Below, piece by piece: positions 24,438 to 35,422 of a stretch of DNA of 35,978 bases. The notes below the pieces were generated by a model. It was not told where the DNA came from, did no database searches, and saw only the letters and a program-made list of their open reading frames with translations. This stretch comes from Candidatus Thiodiazotropha sp. Its GTDB lineage: Bacteria; Pseudomonadota; Gammaproteobacteria; Chromatiales; Chromatiaceae. The stretch is taken from the NCBI GenBank assembly GCA_023838465.1, contig JAIVEQ010000040.1:1-35978 (forward strand), written 5' to 3'. The stretch's first letter is position 1. The number at the start of each line of letters is the position of its first letter. The translations under genes were made by a program, and so were the position numbers.

Positions 24438-25310
24438 TCAGAGCTTACCGAGTTGTTTGCGCATCTCGGCAAATCGTTTGGCTTCATCCTTGACGACCTT
24501 CGGATATTGGGGATCCATGTTTTGCAGTGTCTTACGGACTATGCGTGCGACTTGCCAGCGCATATAGGGTTTGTTGTCAGCCGGGATTGCGTACCAAGGC
24601 GCCCAGGGTTGGGAGCTGGCAGCCAGTGTCTGATGATAGGCATGCATGTAGCTATCCCAGTGCTGTCGTTCCTCCACATCCTTGATGGAGAACTTCCAGT
24701 TCTTACTGACTTCGTCAAGGCGTGATAGAAAGCGCCTGCGCTGTTCATCTTTACTGACATTTAACCAGAACTTCAGAACCACCGTGCCGTTATCGGCAAG
24801 GTGTTTCTCGTAGTGGCGTATCGAATCAAAACGGTGTTGCCAAAGCTGATTAAGATCGGTGGGGATTGTAATGCGTTGTGTATTGAGAAAGTCGGGGTGG
24901 ACCCGGACCACCAAGGTTTCTTCATAGTAGCTGCGGTTAAAAATACCGATGCGTCCACGTTCTGGTAGTGCGCGTGTTGAGCGCCATAAAAAGTCGTGAT
25001 CAAGCTCCTCCTTGGAGGGTTGTTTAAATGAAAAAACCTGGCAACCACTTGGATCGATGCCCGTCATGACTGCGCGGATAGTGCTGTCTTTCCCGGCGGC
25101 GTCCATGGCTTGAAAAATGATCAGTAATGAGCGTCGGTCCTCAGCATAGAGTCTGCGCTGCAGTTCATCGAGTTGATCGATCTCTTTTGCCAGTGCCTTC
25201 TTACAGCCCTTTTTGTCAGGGGTATCATCTGGTGGCTGGGTGGTGAACTGATCATTCTCCTGCTTGCCATCGAATGGGACTAGGTAGGGGCTTGATACAG
25301 GTAGAATCAT
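24438..25310 (-). CDS. ppk2: polyphosphate kinase 2 family protein
   Basis: 290 residues from the ATG at 25310, which has AAGGA about seven bases upstream; the ATG two codons earlier sits too close to it. The PPK2 Walker A is LLIIFQAMDAAGKDSTIRA, followed by the Walker B/lid region GIFNRSYYEETLVVRVH and FWLNVSKDEQRRRFLSR. This matches the PPK2-related polyphosphate:nucleotide phosphotransferase group, which phosphorylates AMP, ADP or both using polyphosphate. GCQVFSFKQPSKEELDHDFLWR is also characteristic. It stands alone, separated by 212 bp from sucD. Confidence 0.93.
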   Translation of the reverse strand: MILPVSSPYLVPFDGKQENDQFTTQPPDDTPDKKGCKKALAKEIDQLDELQRRLYAEDRRSLLIIFQAMDAAGKDSTIRAVMTGIDPSGCQVFSFKQPSKEELDHDFLWRSTRALPERGRIGIFNRSYYEETLVVRVHPDFLNTQRITIPTDLNQLWQHRFDSIRHYEKHLADNGTVVLKFWLNVSKDEQRRRFLSRLDEVSKNWKFSIKDVEERQHWDSYMHAYHQTLAASSQPWAPWYAIPADNKPYMRWQVARIVRKTLQNMDPQYPKVVKDEAKRFAEMRKQLGKL

Positions 25311-25461
25311 GGTCATTTCCTTAGGGCCTGTTAACACGCATTGGATTACCGCTGCCAAGACCATTTTTTAGTCCAGCAAGGCAGAAGGAACGCCGTGTAG
25401 TCAGTCTACATAAGCAACTGATAACGTAAAGTGCGCAGAGAAATACAATAAGCACTAGGCC

Positions 25462-25480
25462 AAAAAGATCGATATCTTTT
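25462..25480 (-). terminator. weak AT-rich hairpin after sucD
   Basis: On the minus strand AAAAGAT-ATCG-ATCTTTT forms a seven-pair stem ending in T residues, about 45 bp after the sucD stop. The stem is AT-rich, so strength is uncertain. Confidence 0.35.
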
Positions 25481-25522
25481 GCATTTTTTGCGTTGTCTGT
25501 TACCGGTATTTCTGATCTAACA

Positions 25523-26392
25523 CTAACTAAGCAATTCAGCCATGCGGCTACCCATCTCAGCGGGTGATCTGACTACCCTAGCACCAGCGGCTTCCAGTGC
25601 CTCAAACTTGGCTTCTGCGGTTCCCTTGCCGCCACTGATAATGGCGCCTGCATGTCCCATACGCTTGCCGGGCGGTGCCGTGACACCCGCTATATAGGCT
25701 ACAACGGGTTTGTTGATGTGGGCTTTGATGTAGTCAGCCGCTTCCTCCTCTGCTGAGCCGCCGATTTCACCCACCATAATAATGCCATCAGTCTTTTCGT
25801 CAGCTTCAAAAAGCTTTAGGCAATCGATAAAACTTGTGCCATTGATGGGGTCGCCGCCAAGGCCAACACAGGTACTTTGGCCGAGACCGGCTAGTGTTGT
25901 TTGGTGCACGGCCTCATAGGTCAGGGTGCCAGAACGGGACATGACGCCAATTCGGCCGGGCTGATGGATAGCCCCGGGCATAATGCCTATTTTACAAGCA
26001 CCAGGCGTAATAATACCGGGGCAATTTGGGCCGATCAGACGAGCATTATAGGATTTCAGTGCCTCCTTAACCTTCAGCATGTCGAGAATCGGGATGCCTT
26101 CGGTGATACACGCAATAACCTTAATACCTGCATCCGCTGCTTCAATGATGGCATCTGCTGCAAAGGGTGGCGGTACATAGATCATGCTGGCATCGGCACC
26201 GGTGGTGGCCACGGCATCATGAACCGTGTCAAAGACAGGCTTCTCCAGGTGAGATTGTCCGCCTTTGCCTGGGGTGACACCGCCAACAAGGTTGGTGCCG
26301 TAGGCGATTGCCTGTTCTGAATGGAAAGTACCCTGTTTACCGGTGAAGCCCTGGCAGATAACGCGGGTATTTTTGTCGACGAGAATGCTCAT
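25523..26392 (-). CDS. sucD: succinyl-CoA synthetase subunit alpha
   Basis: 289 residues from the ATG at 26392; the longer open frame overlaps sucC and has no family features. [20 protein letters not shown] is the conserved start with the CoA-binding Rossmann loop. [36 protein letters not shown] and the phospho-His segment [17 protein letters not shown] (His is the transient phosphoryl carrier) are present. It forms the tetramer with SucC and makes ATP or GTP from succinyl-CoA in the TCA cycle. It follows sucC by 28 bp on the same strand. With citrate synthase 3 kb away, this is part of central carbon metabolism. Confidence 0.96.
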   Translation of the reverse strand: MSILVDKNTRVICQGFTGKQGTFHSEQAIAYGTNLVGGVTPGKGGQSHLEKPVFDTVHDAVATTGADASMIYVPPPFAADAIIEAADAGIKVIACITEGIPILDMLKVKEALKSYNARLIGPNCPGIITPGACKIGIMPGAIHQPGRIGVMSRSGTLTYEAVHQTTLAGLGQSTCVGLGGDPINGTSFIDCLKLFEADEKTDGIIMVGEIGGSAEEEAADYIKAHINKPVVAYIAGVTAPPGKRMGHAGAIISGGKGTAEAKFEALEAAGARVVRSPAEMGSRMAELLS

Positions 26393-26420
26393 AGGTTTAG
26401 ATATCCTGTTATGTAAGGGC

Positions 26421-27581
26421 TCAGGCCGCAGCCGTGACTGCCTTTTTAGCGGCTTCGGTAAAATCTTTGGCAGTGAGGAAATCCAGACCACTGGATTCGA
26501 GCATCTCAAGTCCCTGCTGGGCATTGGTACCCTCTAACCTGACTACGACCGGTACTGGAACACCGATACTTCGAGCGGCGGTAATGATCCCTTCAGCGAT
26601 CAGGTCGCAACGGACAATCCCACCAAAAATATTGACCAGAACAGTCTTTACCTTGTCGTCAGAAAGTATGAGTTTAAAGGCCTCTGTGACCCGTTCTGCG
26701 GTTGTACCGCCACCAACGTCGAGAAAGTTGGCGGGCTCGCCACCATGCAGTTTGACCATGTCCATGGTTGCCATGGCGAGACCGGCGCCATTGACCATGC
26801 AGCCGATACTGCCATCCAGTGTGATGTAGTTGAGATCATGTTGGGCGGCAGCGGCCTCCTTCTCATCCTCTTGGGTGATATCGTGCAATGCAACCAGCTC
26901 CTGGTGCCTGTACAGCGCATTGCTGTCCAAATTGATTTTTGCATCCAGAGCGATCAGCTGTCCTGATGTTGTAACGATTAACGGATTGATCTCAATCAGG
27001 CTGATATCCTTTTCAGAATAGAGTCGATAGAGGGCCATCATGATTTTTGAAAACTGTTTTATCTGGTCGCCCTTCAACCCCAGACCAAAAGCCAACTTGC
27101 GGCATTGAAACGGCAACATGCCCGTTGATGGATTGACCACAGTGGTAAGGATTTTATCAGGTGTTTCGGCAGCCACCTCCTCAATGTTCATACCACCGGC
27201 GGCCGAGGCCATAAAGGCGATGCGCGAACGGGTTCTATCCAATAGTGCGCCGAGATAGAGTTCTTGGGAAATTTCACTCCCCTCTTCCACCAGTACATTG
27301 TTGACAGGCAGTCCTTGAGGGCTGGTCTGATTGGTGACAAGGGTCATACCAAGGATTTCACTGGCAGCCTGTTCTACTTCATCAAGGGTTCGGCACAATT
27401 TTACACCGCCTGCCTTACCTCGACCGCCGGTATGGGCTTGGGCCTTGACGACCCATACATGACCGCCGAGTGCCTGGGCTGCTGATCTTGCGTCGTTTGG
27501 ACTCGATACGGATTGTCCCTGAGGAACAGGAATGCCGTAATTGGCAAACAGCGATTTTGCTTGATATTCATGTAGGTTCAT
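26421..27581 (-). CDS. sucC: succinyl-CoA synthetase subunit beta
   Basis: 386 residues, the usual length. [20 protein letters not shown] is the family start; [19 protein letters not shown] is the ATP-grasp loop, and [29 protein letters not shown] and [17 protein letters not shown] are diagnostic blocks. It binds nucleotide and succinate and pairs with SucD. It is the first gene of sucCD. The start has no strong Shine-Dalgarno. Confidence 0.96.
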   Translation of the reverse strand: MNLHEYQAKSLFANYGIPVPQGQSVSSPNDARSAAQALGGHVWVVKAQAHTGGRGKAGGVKLCRTLDEVEQAASEILGMTLVTNQTSPQGLPVNNVLVEEGSEISQELYLGALLDRTRSRIAFMASAAGGMNIEEVAAETPDKILTTVVNPSTGMLPFQCRKLAFGLGLKGDQIKQFSKIMMALYRLYSEKDISLIEINPLIVTTSGQLIALDAKINLDSNALYRHQELVALHDITQEDEKEAAAAQHDLNYITLDGSIGCMVNGAGLAMATMDMVKLHGGEPANFLDVGGGTTAERVTEAFKLILSDDKVKTVLVNIFGGIVRCDLIAEGIITAARSIGVPVPVVVRLEGTNAQQGLEMLESSGLDFLTAKDFTEAAKKAVTAAA

Positions 27582-28075
27582 GGTGCAGCCTATGGTGGAA
27601 TTGATAGAATCTGTTGCTGTTGGTTTTGCTTATGGGTATATAAGTTGAATTATGACTGTTGATGAGCATTATTTATAGTGCTTTGCACAAAAAACTCACT
27701 ATCAGTCGCACGTTGCATGAAGGAGGCAACGCCGCCTCCCTCCTATTCTTATATATTTAAAGGAGGTGTCAATACTGAAAGGCTTGAGTATTGCAGATTT
27801 CAATATAATATTAAAATACGTTATAAATTGATATATGCTGCGTAATACTTATAAATGCTTTTAAATGCACGCATTGTGCAATAAGGTGCTTGGCTGACTT
27901 TTTGCTGCTCAGGCAATTGTTTGTTAGGGTACGTCTCCTTCTGCCCGATCCCCTGGATGATTCGCGAAATTGGATTCGCGACCTAAGTCGCTGCCGACCA
28001 CCAGGGCCAAGGGCTGCATTTTCCAACCATTTTAGGGATCCCTGGCAGGTATTTGGATCTCTTTAGGAGCCGACT
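27582..28075. other. 494-bp intergenic region, sucC / kamA-like
   Basis: No credible gene. It contains the divergent promoter regions. GGAGGC (27722-27727) pairs with GCCTCC (27734-27739). A near-perfect AAAGGAGGTG at 27758-27767 is followed not by a start codon but by the inverted repeat CAATACT/AGTATTG (27770-27776 with 27787-27793). TCGCGAA (27962-27968) pairs with TTCGCGA (27975-27981), about 95 bp before the aminomutase-like gene, and may be an operator. The long AT-rich middle shows nothing else I recognise. Confidence 0.5.
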
Positions 28076-29425
28076 ATGCCGCGGAATTCCCAGTTGACCA
28101 GGTCACCGCTTCATGCAGTTGATATTGACTACGCACCGCAACGATTTACAGTCTACACGGCGCGGGATCTGGACCGTATTGAACAATTAGAGCAGCTTCC
28201 TGAATCATTGCGTTTTGAGATGAAGGTTGTCTCATCCGTACTGCCCTTTCGCGTCAATGAGTATGTAATACGTGAACTCATAGACTGGGAACGGGTCCCG
28301 GATGACCCGATGTTTCAACTTACCTTTCCACAACGGGGTATGTTGTCAGATGTACATTTCAATCGTATGGCGATGGCAATACGATCTGGGATGGATAAGC
28401 AGGGTTTGCAGGCGTTAGCGAAAGAGATCCGTGCCGATCTTAATCCCCATCCGGCTGGCCAGCTGGAGCATAATCAGCCGCTAGATGAGAATGGTGGGCT
28501 CCTTAATGGGTTACAACATAAATACCGAGAGACCGTGTTGTTCTTTCCCAGTCAGGGACAGACTTGTCACAGTTACTGCACCTTCTGTTTCAGATGGGCT
28601 CAGTTCGTCGGTGACAAGGCATTACGGATGGCCACGACCGAAGCTGATAAGTTGTATGGGTATCTTCGTGCCCATCCTGAAGTAACAGATCTTTTGATTA
28701 CCGGCGGCGATCCCATGGTCATGAAGAGCAGGCAGCTCAAGGCCTATCTTGAACCACTGCTGCATCCCGAGTTCAATCATATTCAGACCATTCGTATTGG
28801 GACCAAGGCACTGACCTTTTGGCCTCAACGGTTTATCACTGATGATGATGCGGATGAATTGATTGAATTACTGCATCATCTTGTACTGGCAGGTAAGCAT
28901 GTTGCAATCATGGCCCACTACAATCACTGGCGGGAGCTCAGTACCGATATTGCTCGGGCCGCTATTCGTCGACTGCGTGCCACGGGTGCCGAAATAAGAA
29001 GCCAGGGGCCGTTATTAGCACATATCAATGATAATGCCGAAGATTGGGCCAGATTGTGGAATGAACAGGTCAAGCTGGGTATCGTGCCTTATTATATGTT
29101 CATGGAGCGAGATACCGGTGCACATCGCTATTTCGAAGTCCCTCTCTACAAGGCTTGGCAGATCTATCGTGATGCGATGAAGAGCGTTTCCGGTTTGGGA
29201 CGAACTGCCCGGGGGCCAAGTATGAGTGCGGGGCCGGGTAAGGTCGAGGTCCAAGGTATCACGATGGTGAATGGGGAGAAGGTCTTTGTGTTGCGTTATA
29301 TTCAGGCAAGGGAGCATGATCGGGTACAACAGCCATTCTTTGCGCAGTATGATGAACAGGTGACATGGTTTGATCAGTTGAGGCCTGCATCAGGGCAAGA
29401 TCCCCGTTTTTTTGAAGCTTTATAG
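28076..29425 (+). CDS. lysine 2,3-aminomutase-like radical SAM enzyme, altered substrate site
   Basis: 449 residues, TTAGGAG about eight bases upstream. The radical SAM cluster is CHSYCTFCFRW (Cys164, 168, 171), and LLITGGDPMVMKSRQL plus the pyridoxal-phosphate lysine in SMSAGPGKVEV identify the KamA family. In lysine 2,3-aminomutase two Asp residues bind the substrate epsilon-amine. Aligning YYMFMERDTGAHRYFEVP and GPSMSAGPGK to the recalled Clostridium sequence puts Arg and Ser at those positions, so lysine is an unlikely substrate; an acidic amino acid is possible. No beta-lysine acetyltransferase gene is adjacent and it is too long for EpmB. The amino-acid 2,3-migration chemistry is likely, the substrate unknown. 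Confidence 0.85.
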   Translation: MPRNSQLTRSPLHAVDIDYAPQRFTVYTARDLDRIEQLEQLPESLRFEMKVVSSVLPFRVNEYVIRELIDWERVPDDPMFQLTFPQRGMLSDVHFNRMAMAIRSGMDKQGLQALAKEIRADLNPHPAGQLEHNQPLDENGGLLNGLQHKYRETVLFFPSQGQTCHSYCTFCFRWAQFVGDKALRMATTEADKLYGYLRAHPEVTDLLITGGDPMVMKSRQLKAYLEPLLHPEFNHIQTIRIGTKALTFWPQRFITDDDADELIELLHHLVLAGKHVAIMAHYNHWRELSTDIARAAIRRLRATGAEIRSQGPLLAHINDNAEDWARLWNEQVKLGIVPYYMFMERDTGAHRYFEVPLYKAWQIYRDAMKSVSGLGRTARGPSMSAGPGKVEVQGITMVNGEKVFVLRYIQAREHDRVQQPFFAQYDEQVTWFDQLRPASGQDPRFFEAL

Positions 29426-29727
29426 GGTGCTCCTGGGTTAATAGTGGGATTATACCGCACCAAGTGTGTGCTGGTTTGGCCAATAAGAGCTGGTTTTAAG
29501 GTGGGGTATCTGGCGGATACCGGCAACAGCCTGGTAAAATACAATAGTTATCATTTACATAATCAGGTTGATGTACAACTCCTGCTTCGGGCTATAATTT
29601 AGGCCCTTATAAAAAATATATATGCGACTAGATATGATTATATACCACACGCAGGGTAGGGTATTGGCCTCGTACAGAGGCACAATCTCTATCATACGAA
29701 TGCCTGAAGTAACTCATGGAGCTCACA
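29426..29727. other. 302-bp region upstream of gltA
   Basis: Contains the probable gltA promoter, listed separately, and about 130 bases of leader. No small gene or repeat is evident. Confidence 0.5.
29568..29598 (+). promoter_or_regulatory. probable gltA promoter
   Basis: TTGATG (29568-29573) and TATAAT (29593-29598) are separated by 19 bp, slightly long for sigma-70. The -10 is perfect and the position, 130 bp before the start codon, is reasonable. Confidence 0.5.
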
Positions 29728-31029
29728 ATGGCGGATAAACAAAAGACCTATACCTTGACCAATGATGAGACTGGCGTATCGGTCAAACTGCCCGTTCGCG
29801 AGTCGACGCAGGGACCGCCTGCCATCGATGTATCATCCCTCTACAAAGATGCTGGCGTCTTCACTTATGACCCTGGTTTTATGTCCACGGCTAGCTGTAA
29901 AAGCAAAATCACCTTCATCCAGGGTGAGGTGGGTATTCTGGAATATCGGGGTTACCCCATAGAGCAACTGGCACAGAGTGGTGATTTTATCGAGACAGCC
30001 TATTTGTTGCTTAATGGTGAACTGCCCAATCAGACGCAATTACAGGATTTTAATAGCCTGATCGGTCGCCATACCATGCTGAATGAAACCCTGACCCATT
30101 TTTTCAATGGATTTCATTATGATGCCCATCCAATGGCTATCATGGTGGGTGTGGTAGGTTCACTTTCCGCTTTCTATCACGACTCGCTGGATATCAACGA
30201 TCCGGAATTGCGTCGTGTTGCAGCCCACCGACTCATCGCAAAAATGCCGACGATTGCAGCCGCCAGCTACAAGCACAGTGTCGGTGAGCCATTCATGTAT
30301 CCGCGTAATGATCTTTCCTATTGCGCAAATCTGCTGCATATGATGTTTGCCACACCTTGCGCTGAATATGAGCTCGATCCGGTTGCGGAAAAGGCACTGA
30401 ATCTGTTGTTTATCCTGCATGCGGATCATGAACAGAATGCAAGTACTTCCACAGTGAGGCTTGCAGGTAGTTCGCTGGCCAATCCCTTTGCCTGCATAGC
30501 GGCGGGGATAGCCTCTCTCTGGGGGCCTGCCCATGGTGGTGCGAACGAGGCCGTGTTGGATATGCTTAACGAGATTGGCGATGTCTCACAAATCGACAAG
30601 TATATCGATAAGGCCAAGGACAAAGACGATGGTTTTCGTTTGATGGGATTTGGGCATCGTGTGTATAAAAAGTACGACCCTCGCGCCGGTATTATTCGCG
30701 AGGTTTGCCATCAAGTGTTGGAACGTTTGCCAACCGATGATAATCCAATGTTCGAATTGGCTCAGCGCCTGGAAGAGATTGCACTGAGTGACGAGTACTT
30801 TATCGAGCGTAAGCTCTACCCGAATGTCGATTTCTATTCAGGCATCATCTACCGTGCGCTAGGCATTCCAAACAATATGTTTACTGTGATGTTTTCTATT
30901 GCCCGTACCGTTGGCTGGGTAGCGCACTGGCAGGAAATGATGAATGACCCTAGACAGAAGATTGGCCGTCCTCGCCAGATCTACAAAGGTTATGCGCGAC
31001 GAGATTATGTGCCTGTGAATGAGCGTTAA
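29728..31029 (+). CDS. gltA: citrate synthase
   Basis: 433 residues from the ATG at 29728, which has GGAG seven bases upstream (the ATG at 29716 contains that GGAG). It fits type I hexameric citrate synthase: [20 protein letters not shown] near the start, the catalytic blocks [20 protein letters not shown] (His), [15 protein letters not shown] (His) and [16 protein letters not shown] (Asp). It condenses oxaloacetate with acetyl-CoA, the entry to the TCA cycle; enzymes of this type in gammaproteobacteria are commonly inhibited by NADH. It is convergent with the nucleotidyltransferase-like gene. Confidence 0.97.
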   Translation: MADKQKTYTLTNDETGVSVKLPVRESTQGPPAIDVSSLYKDAGVFTYDPGFMSTASCKSKITFIQGEVGILEYRGYPIEQLAQSGDFIETAYLLLNGELPNQTQLQDFNSLIGRHTMLNETLTHFFNGFHYDAHPMAIMVGVVGSLSAFYHDSLDINDPELRRVAAHRLIAKMPTIAAASYKHSVGEPFMYPRNDLSYCANLLHMMFATPCAEYELDPVAEKALNLLFILHADHEQNASTSTVRLAGSSLANPFACIAAGIASLWGPAHGGANEAVLDMLNEIGDVSQIDKYIDKAKDKDDGFRLMGFGHRVYKKYDPRAGIIREVCHQVLERLPTDDNPMFELAQRLEEIALSDEYFIERKLYPNVDFYSGIIYRALGIPNNMFTVMFSIARTVGWVAHWQEMMNDPRQKIGRPRQIYKGYARRDYVPVNER

Positions 31030-31047
31030 CGCTATTCGGACGAATCT

Positions 31048-31668
31048 TCAACCTGGGTCCGTGGGTTCAGGTTGAAGGTCAAGTAGTCGCTTTAGCTGTT
31101 TGAGATTGGCGCCTTGCATGGGTAGGCTGTCTATCGGGTCAAGCGGTCGTTTGTGTCGGTTCCCGGCAGGTAGGACAATCAGCTCGAAAACGACACCGTC
31201 AGCACTGAACAAAAAGCTTGGTAGCGTATCTCGGCTACCATCACTGAACAGGGCTGTTTGTTGTTTTTCCTGCCAAGGGATATGCATATCACTGAGGGCA
31301 AACAGTATTTCCTCGGGTGTATTGGCAAACAGGTGCAACTTCACTTGGCTGTTGCTGTCTGCCGTTCCGTGAAAGACAGAACCGACAAGGATGGGTTGAA
31401 ATTGCTGTAGCGCCTGCATCGCAGTCAGAGCGCTGAGACGCAGGTTCTGCATGACATCAGACTGCTGTTCACCACGCAACAATCGCTGTTGTTCCCTTAA
31501 TGCTTGCTCGACCTCTTCCCTGTTGGGCATCATTTGGCGTCTGGTTACACCGTATTTGGCAGCGGCCTTTTGGCAGGCGTGCGTGACGTTGTCGGAGCGA
31601 AGTTCTGTCAGAATACGGGCGGCCTCATAGGCGATGCGGCGCTGCAGTTCACGTTTGCTGCTTCTCAT
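31048..31668 (-). CDS. conserved protein with nucleotidyltransferase-like motif
   Basis: 206 residues. The N-terminal region is helical (RRIAYEAARILTELRSD, CQKAAAKYGVTRRQ) and carries NREEVEQALREQQRL. The second half has ILVGSVFHGTADSNSQVKLH, resembling the GSxxxGTA of nucleotidyltransferase folds, then ILFALSDMHIPWQEKQQ and FELIVLPAGNRHKRPL. I know this pattern as an uncharacterised proteobacterial family rather than a defined enzyme. It starts 9 bp after the end of mrcA on the same strand, so it is probably co-transcribed behind it. Nucleotidyl transfer is a fold-based guess only. Confidence 0.72.
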   Translation of the reverse strand: MRSSKRELQRRIAYEAARILTELRSDNVTHACQKAAAKYGVTRRQMMPNREEVEQALREQQRLLRGEQQSDVMQNLRLSALTAMQALQQFQPILVGSVFHGTADSNSQVKLHLFANTPEEILFALSDMHIPWQEKQQTALFSDGSRDTLPSFLFSADGVVFELIVLPAGNRHKRPLDPIDSLPMQGANLKQLKRLLDLQPEPTDPG

Positions 31669-31676
31669 GATAAGAC

Positions 31677-34139
31677 TCAGAAGGGATCTTCGATAGGGGT
31701 TACGGTCGTTGTGGTGTTAGTCTTACCCCCCCTGTTTGAGTTGTGGCCATTTGGTAGTTTGGGTGCATTCTGGACCTCGAATACCTCAAAAATTGAATTT
31801 GGACTGCCGACGCCAACCGGTTCACCAGTATCCACATCGATGCGCATGGTGACCATGTCAGCCGGCATTTCAGGTAGAATTTCCTCGATACCATTGAGTG
31901 CTATACGCATGTAGTCAATCCAGGCGGGAAGCGCAGCTCGTCCACCTACTTCGCCTCGTCCTAATGGTTTGACATCATCAAAGCCGATCCATGTGGTGGT
32001 CACTAAATAGTGGTTGAATCCATTGAACCAGGCATCACGTTGATCATTGGTTGTGCCGGTTTTGCCCGCAATATCGCGACGCCCCAGAGCTCGGGCCTTG
32101 CGCGCTGTGCCATGTTGAATCACGTCGCGTAACATCGAGTTCATCAAATAATTATTCTGTTTTGTAATGGCACGTTTGGCACAGTGTGGAATCTTTGGTT
32201 CAGTGCCGTCATATTCAGTATCGTTTTGTAAAGTCGAATTCCCATCAGCAGACTCTTTAGCCAGTTTTGTCATCTCCTTGTTACAAACCTGAGTGGGATT
32301 TGCTTGATAGAGTATTTCATCCTTGTCACTTCGTATGGTGTCGATGACATGAGGTGAAACATAGTAGCCACCGTTTGCCAGCACACTATATCCTTTACTC
32401 ATAGCGAGCGGAGTGACGGCACCACTCCCCAGTGCAAGGGAGAGGTCGCGAGGTAGATCATTTTTGTCGAAGCCGAAACGACTGGCGTAATCGATGGCAT
32501 GCTTGATCCCCATTTTGCGTAACAAACGTATTGAGACCAGGTTGCGAGAGTGGGTTAATGCATAGCGTAGGCGTGTAGGCCCAAAAAATTTACCGCTATA
32601 GTTTTCAGGACGCCAGGCGGCCTCTAGGCCAACATCATCGAAGACGACAGGCGCATCGTTGATCATACTCGCCGGGGTAAAGCCTGCCTCCAGTGCGGCT
32701 GAGTAGATGAAGGCTTTGAATCCGGAACCCGGTTGGCGTTTGGCTTGCGTGACCCGGTTAAATTTACTGAGATAGAAGTCGTACCCGCCTACCAGTGCCT
32801 TGATAGCGCCGTTTTGAGGTGATAATGATACCAAAGCGCCTGATACCTCAGGAACTTGTGCCAATCGCCAATAGGTCTCACCCTTTTCAGGAATTTCTTG
32901 ATAGAGGTAAATTATGTCTCCCACCAAGAGAACCTCACTGGTCTGTTTGAGGTCCGCCTTTTTGTGATCGTGATCAACGTAGGCTGTAGCCCAAGAGAGG
33001 GCTGGCCACTCTAGTGATATTTGTTCGCCTTGTGCGGTTAGGGCCTCAGCGGTTTGCTCGTGTACTGCAGTAACAATAGCCTTTTCCATGCTTGTTATGT
33101 TGGGCAGTTCCGCAAGTATTGAAAATAACGAGGATTGTTCGGTTATATCGGTGATATCATGATGCCCCGCGACACCCCGGTAACCGTGCCGTTTGTCATA
33201 TGCCTGAATAGCTTGGCGTAAAGCACTATTCGCTGCTGTCTGTAGGTGGCTGACAATGGTGGTTGTTATTGTATAGCCACTTGTGTAAGCATCTTGGCCA
33301 AAGCGTGCAACCGCTTCAGCTCTGGCCATTTCTGCAACATAAGGGGCTTCGACTTCACTGGGTGTAGTGTGAAGTTCTGCGGTAATCGGTGATGCCTTGG
33401 CTGTGTCGTACTCAAGTTGGCTGATATAGTCGAGATTGAGCATGCGGCCCAATACGTAGTTGCGGCGTATCAAAGCCCTTTGCGGATCGGAGATTGGATT
33501 GTAACGCGATGGTGCTTTTGGCAGCCCTGCAATCATCGCAATTTCAGAAAGCTCAAGTTTTTCCACTGGCCTGCCGTAATAGACTAAGGCAGCAGCACCA
33601 ACACCGTATGAACGGTGGCCGAGATAGATCTTGTTGAGGTAGAGTTCGAGTATCTCCTCTTTGGAGAGCATCCGTTCAATCTTCAACGCGAGCAAGATCT
33701 CGTTGAGTTTTCGAGTGTAGGTTTTTTTGCTGCTGAGGAAGAAGTTCCTGGCTACTTGCATAGTAATGGTGCTTCCGCCTTGTCGACGCTCTCCTGTGAG
33801 CAGGAGTTGCGAGGCAGCGCGTAGGATGCCTTGGTAGTCAACACCGGGATGTTGGAAAAAGCGGTCATCCTCGGCAGCCAGGAAGGCTTCGATCATTACG
33901 GGTGGGATCTCATCGAAATCGAGAGGTTCACGACGTTTCTCACCGAACTCTGCGATGAGTAGGTGATCGTTGCTATAGATTCGAAGGGGGACCTGTAGGC
34001 GTACATCCTTGAGTGTATCAATGGATGGCAACTTAGGTTCTAAATATAGATAGGTGCCAAAAAGTCCGCCGGCTCCTATCACGGATAGGCCGAATAAGAA
34101 GTAAACGAGGTATCTTAAGAGTCTGTAAATCGACTTCAT
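31677..34139 (-). CDS. mrcA: penicillin-binding protein 1A
   Basis: 820 residues from the ATG at 34139; a GTG at 34151 is in frame. One N-terminal membrane anchor (YLVYFLFGLSVIGAGGLFG) precedes the GT51 glycosyltransferase (AAEDDRFFQHPGVDYQGILR, GGSTITMQVARNFFLS, KIERMLSKEEILELYLNKIY). The transpeptidase has the SxxK nucleophile (GSGFKAFIYSAALEAG), SRN and KTGTTND motifs. An OB-like domain (ODP) lies between. It polymerises and cross-links peptidoglycan. It is divergent from pilM, the conserved mrcA-pilMNOPQ arrangement of gammaproteobacteria, sharing a 209-bp promoter region. Confidence 0.96.
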   Translation of the reverse strand: MKSIYRLLRYLVYFLFGLSVIGAGGLFGTYLYLEPKLPSIDTLKDVRLQVPLRIYSNDHLLIAEFGEKRREPLDFDEIPPVMIEAFLAAEDDRFFQHPGVDYQGILRAASQLLLTGERRQGGSTITMQVARNFFLSSKKTYTRKLNEILLALKIERMLSKEEILELYLNKIYLGHRSYGVGAAALVYYGRPVEKLELSEIAMIAGLPKAPSRYNPISDPQRALIRRNYVLGRMLNLDYISQLEYDTAKASPITAELHTTPSEVEAPYVAEMARAEAVARFGQDAYTSGYTITTTIVSHLQTAANSALRQAIQAYDKRHGYRGVAGHHDITDITEQSSLFSILAELPNITSMEKAIVTAVHEQTAEALTAQGEQISLEWPALSWATAYVDHDHKKADLKQTSEVLLVGDIIYLYQEIPEKGETYWRLAQVPEVSGALVSLSPQNGAIKALVGGYDFYLSKFNRVTQAKRQPGSGFKAFIYSAALEAGFTPASMINDAPVVFDDVGLEAAWRPENYSGKFFGPTRLRYALTHSRNLVSIRLLRKMGIKHAIDYASRFGFDKNDLPRDLSLALGSGAVTPLAMSKGYSVLANGGYYVSPHVIDTIRSDKDEILYQANPTQVCNKEMTKLAKESADGNSTLQNDTEYDGTEPKIPHCAKRAITKQNNYLMNSMLRDVIQHGTARKARALGRRDIAGKTGTTNDQRDAWFNGFNHYLVTTTWIGFDDVKPLGRGEVGGRAALPAWIDYMRIALNGIEEILPEMPADMVTMRIDVDTGEPVGVGSPNSIFEVFEVQNAPKLPNGHNSNRGGKTNTTTTVTPIEDPF

Positions 34140-34218
34140 GCACTGGTTCACAGAATTAGTTAATCAGGACGTACCAGAATGGTCCGTATGAAAGATCGAT
34201 AGTCTAGCAAATAAAATG

Positions 34219-34239
34219 AGAGCTTTTTTAGCTCTTTTG
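34219..34239 (+). terminator. AGAGCT hairpin with T-run in mrcA-pilM spacer
   Basis: AGAGCT (34219-34224) pairs with AGCTCT (34230-34235) around a T-rich loop and is followed by T residues on the plus strand. Placed 110 bp before pilM, it could be a weak attenuator. The stem is short, so this is tentative. Confidence 0.3.
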
Positions 34240-34294
34240 TAAAAAAATGTCTTCACAAAAAAATCATTTGCTGCTATATAGTTACTTACTCTAG

Positions 34295-35421
<1,127 letters not shown>

Positions 35422-35422
<1 letters not shown>

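Noticed and set aside
26393..26524. N-terminal extension of SucD into sucC
   Set aside because: Overlaps the sucC coding region in another frame; the conserved SucD start is at 26392.
27758..27793. Perfect Shine-Dalgarno-like AAAGGAGGTG followed by an inverted repeat
   Set aside because: No ATG or GTG at a suitable distance; a TTG gives only about 15 codons, so not called as a gene.
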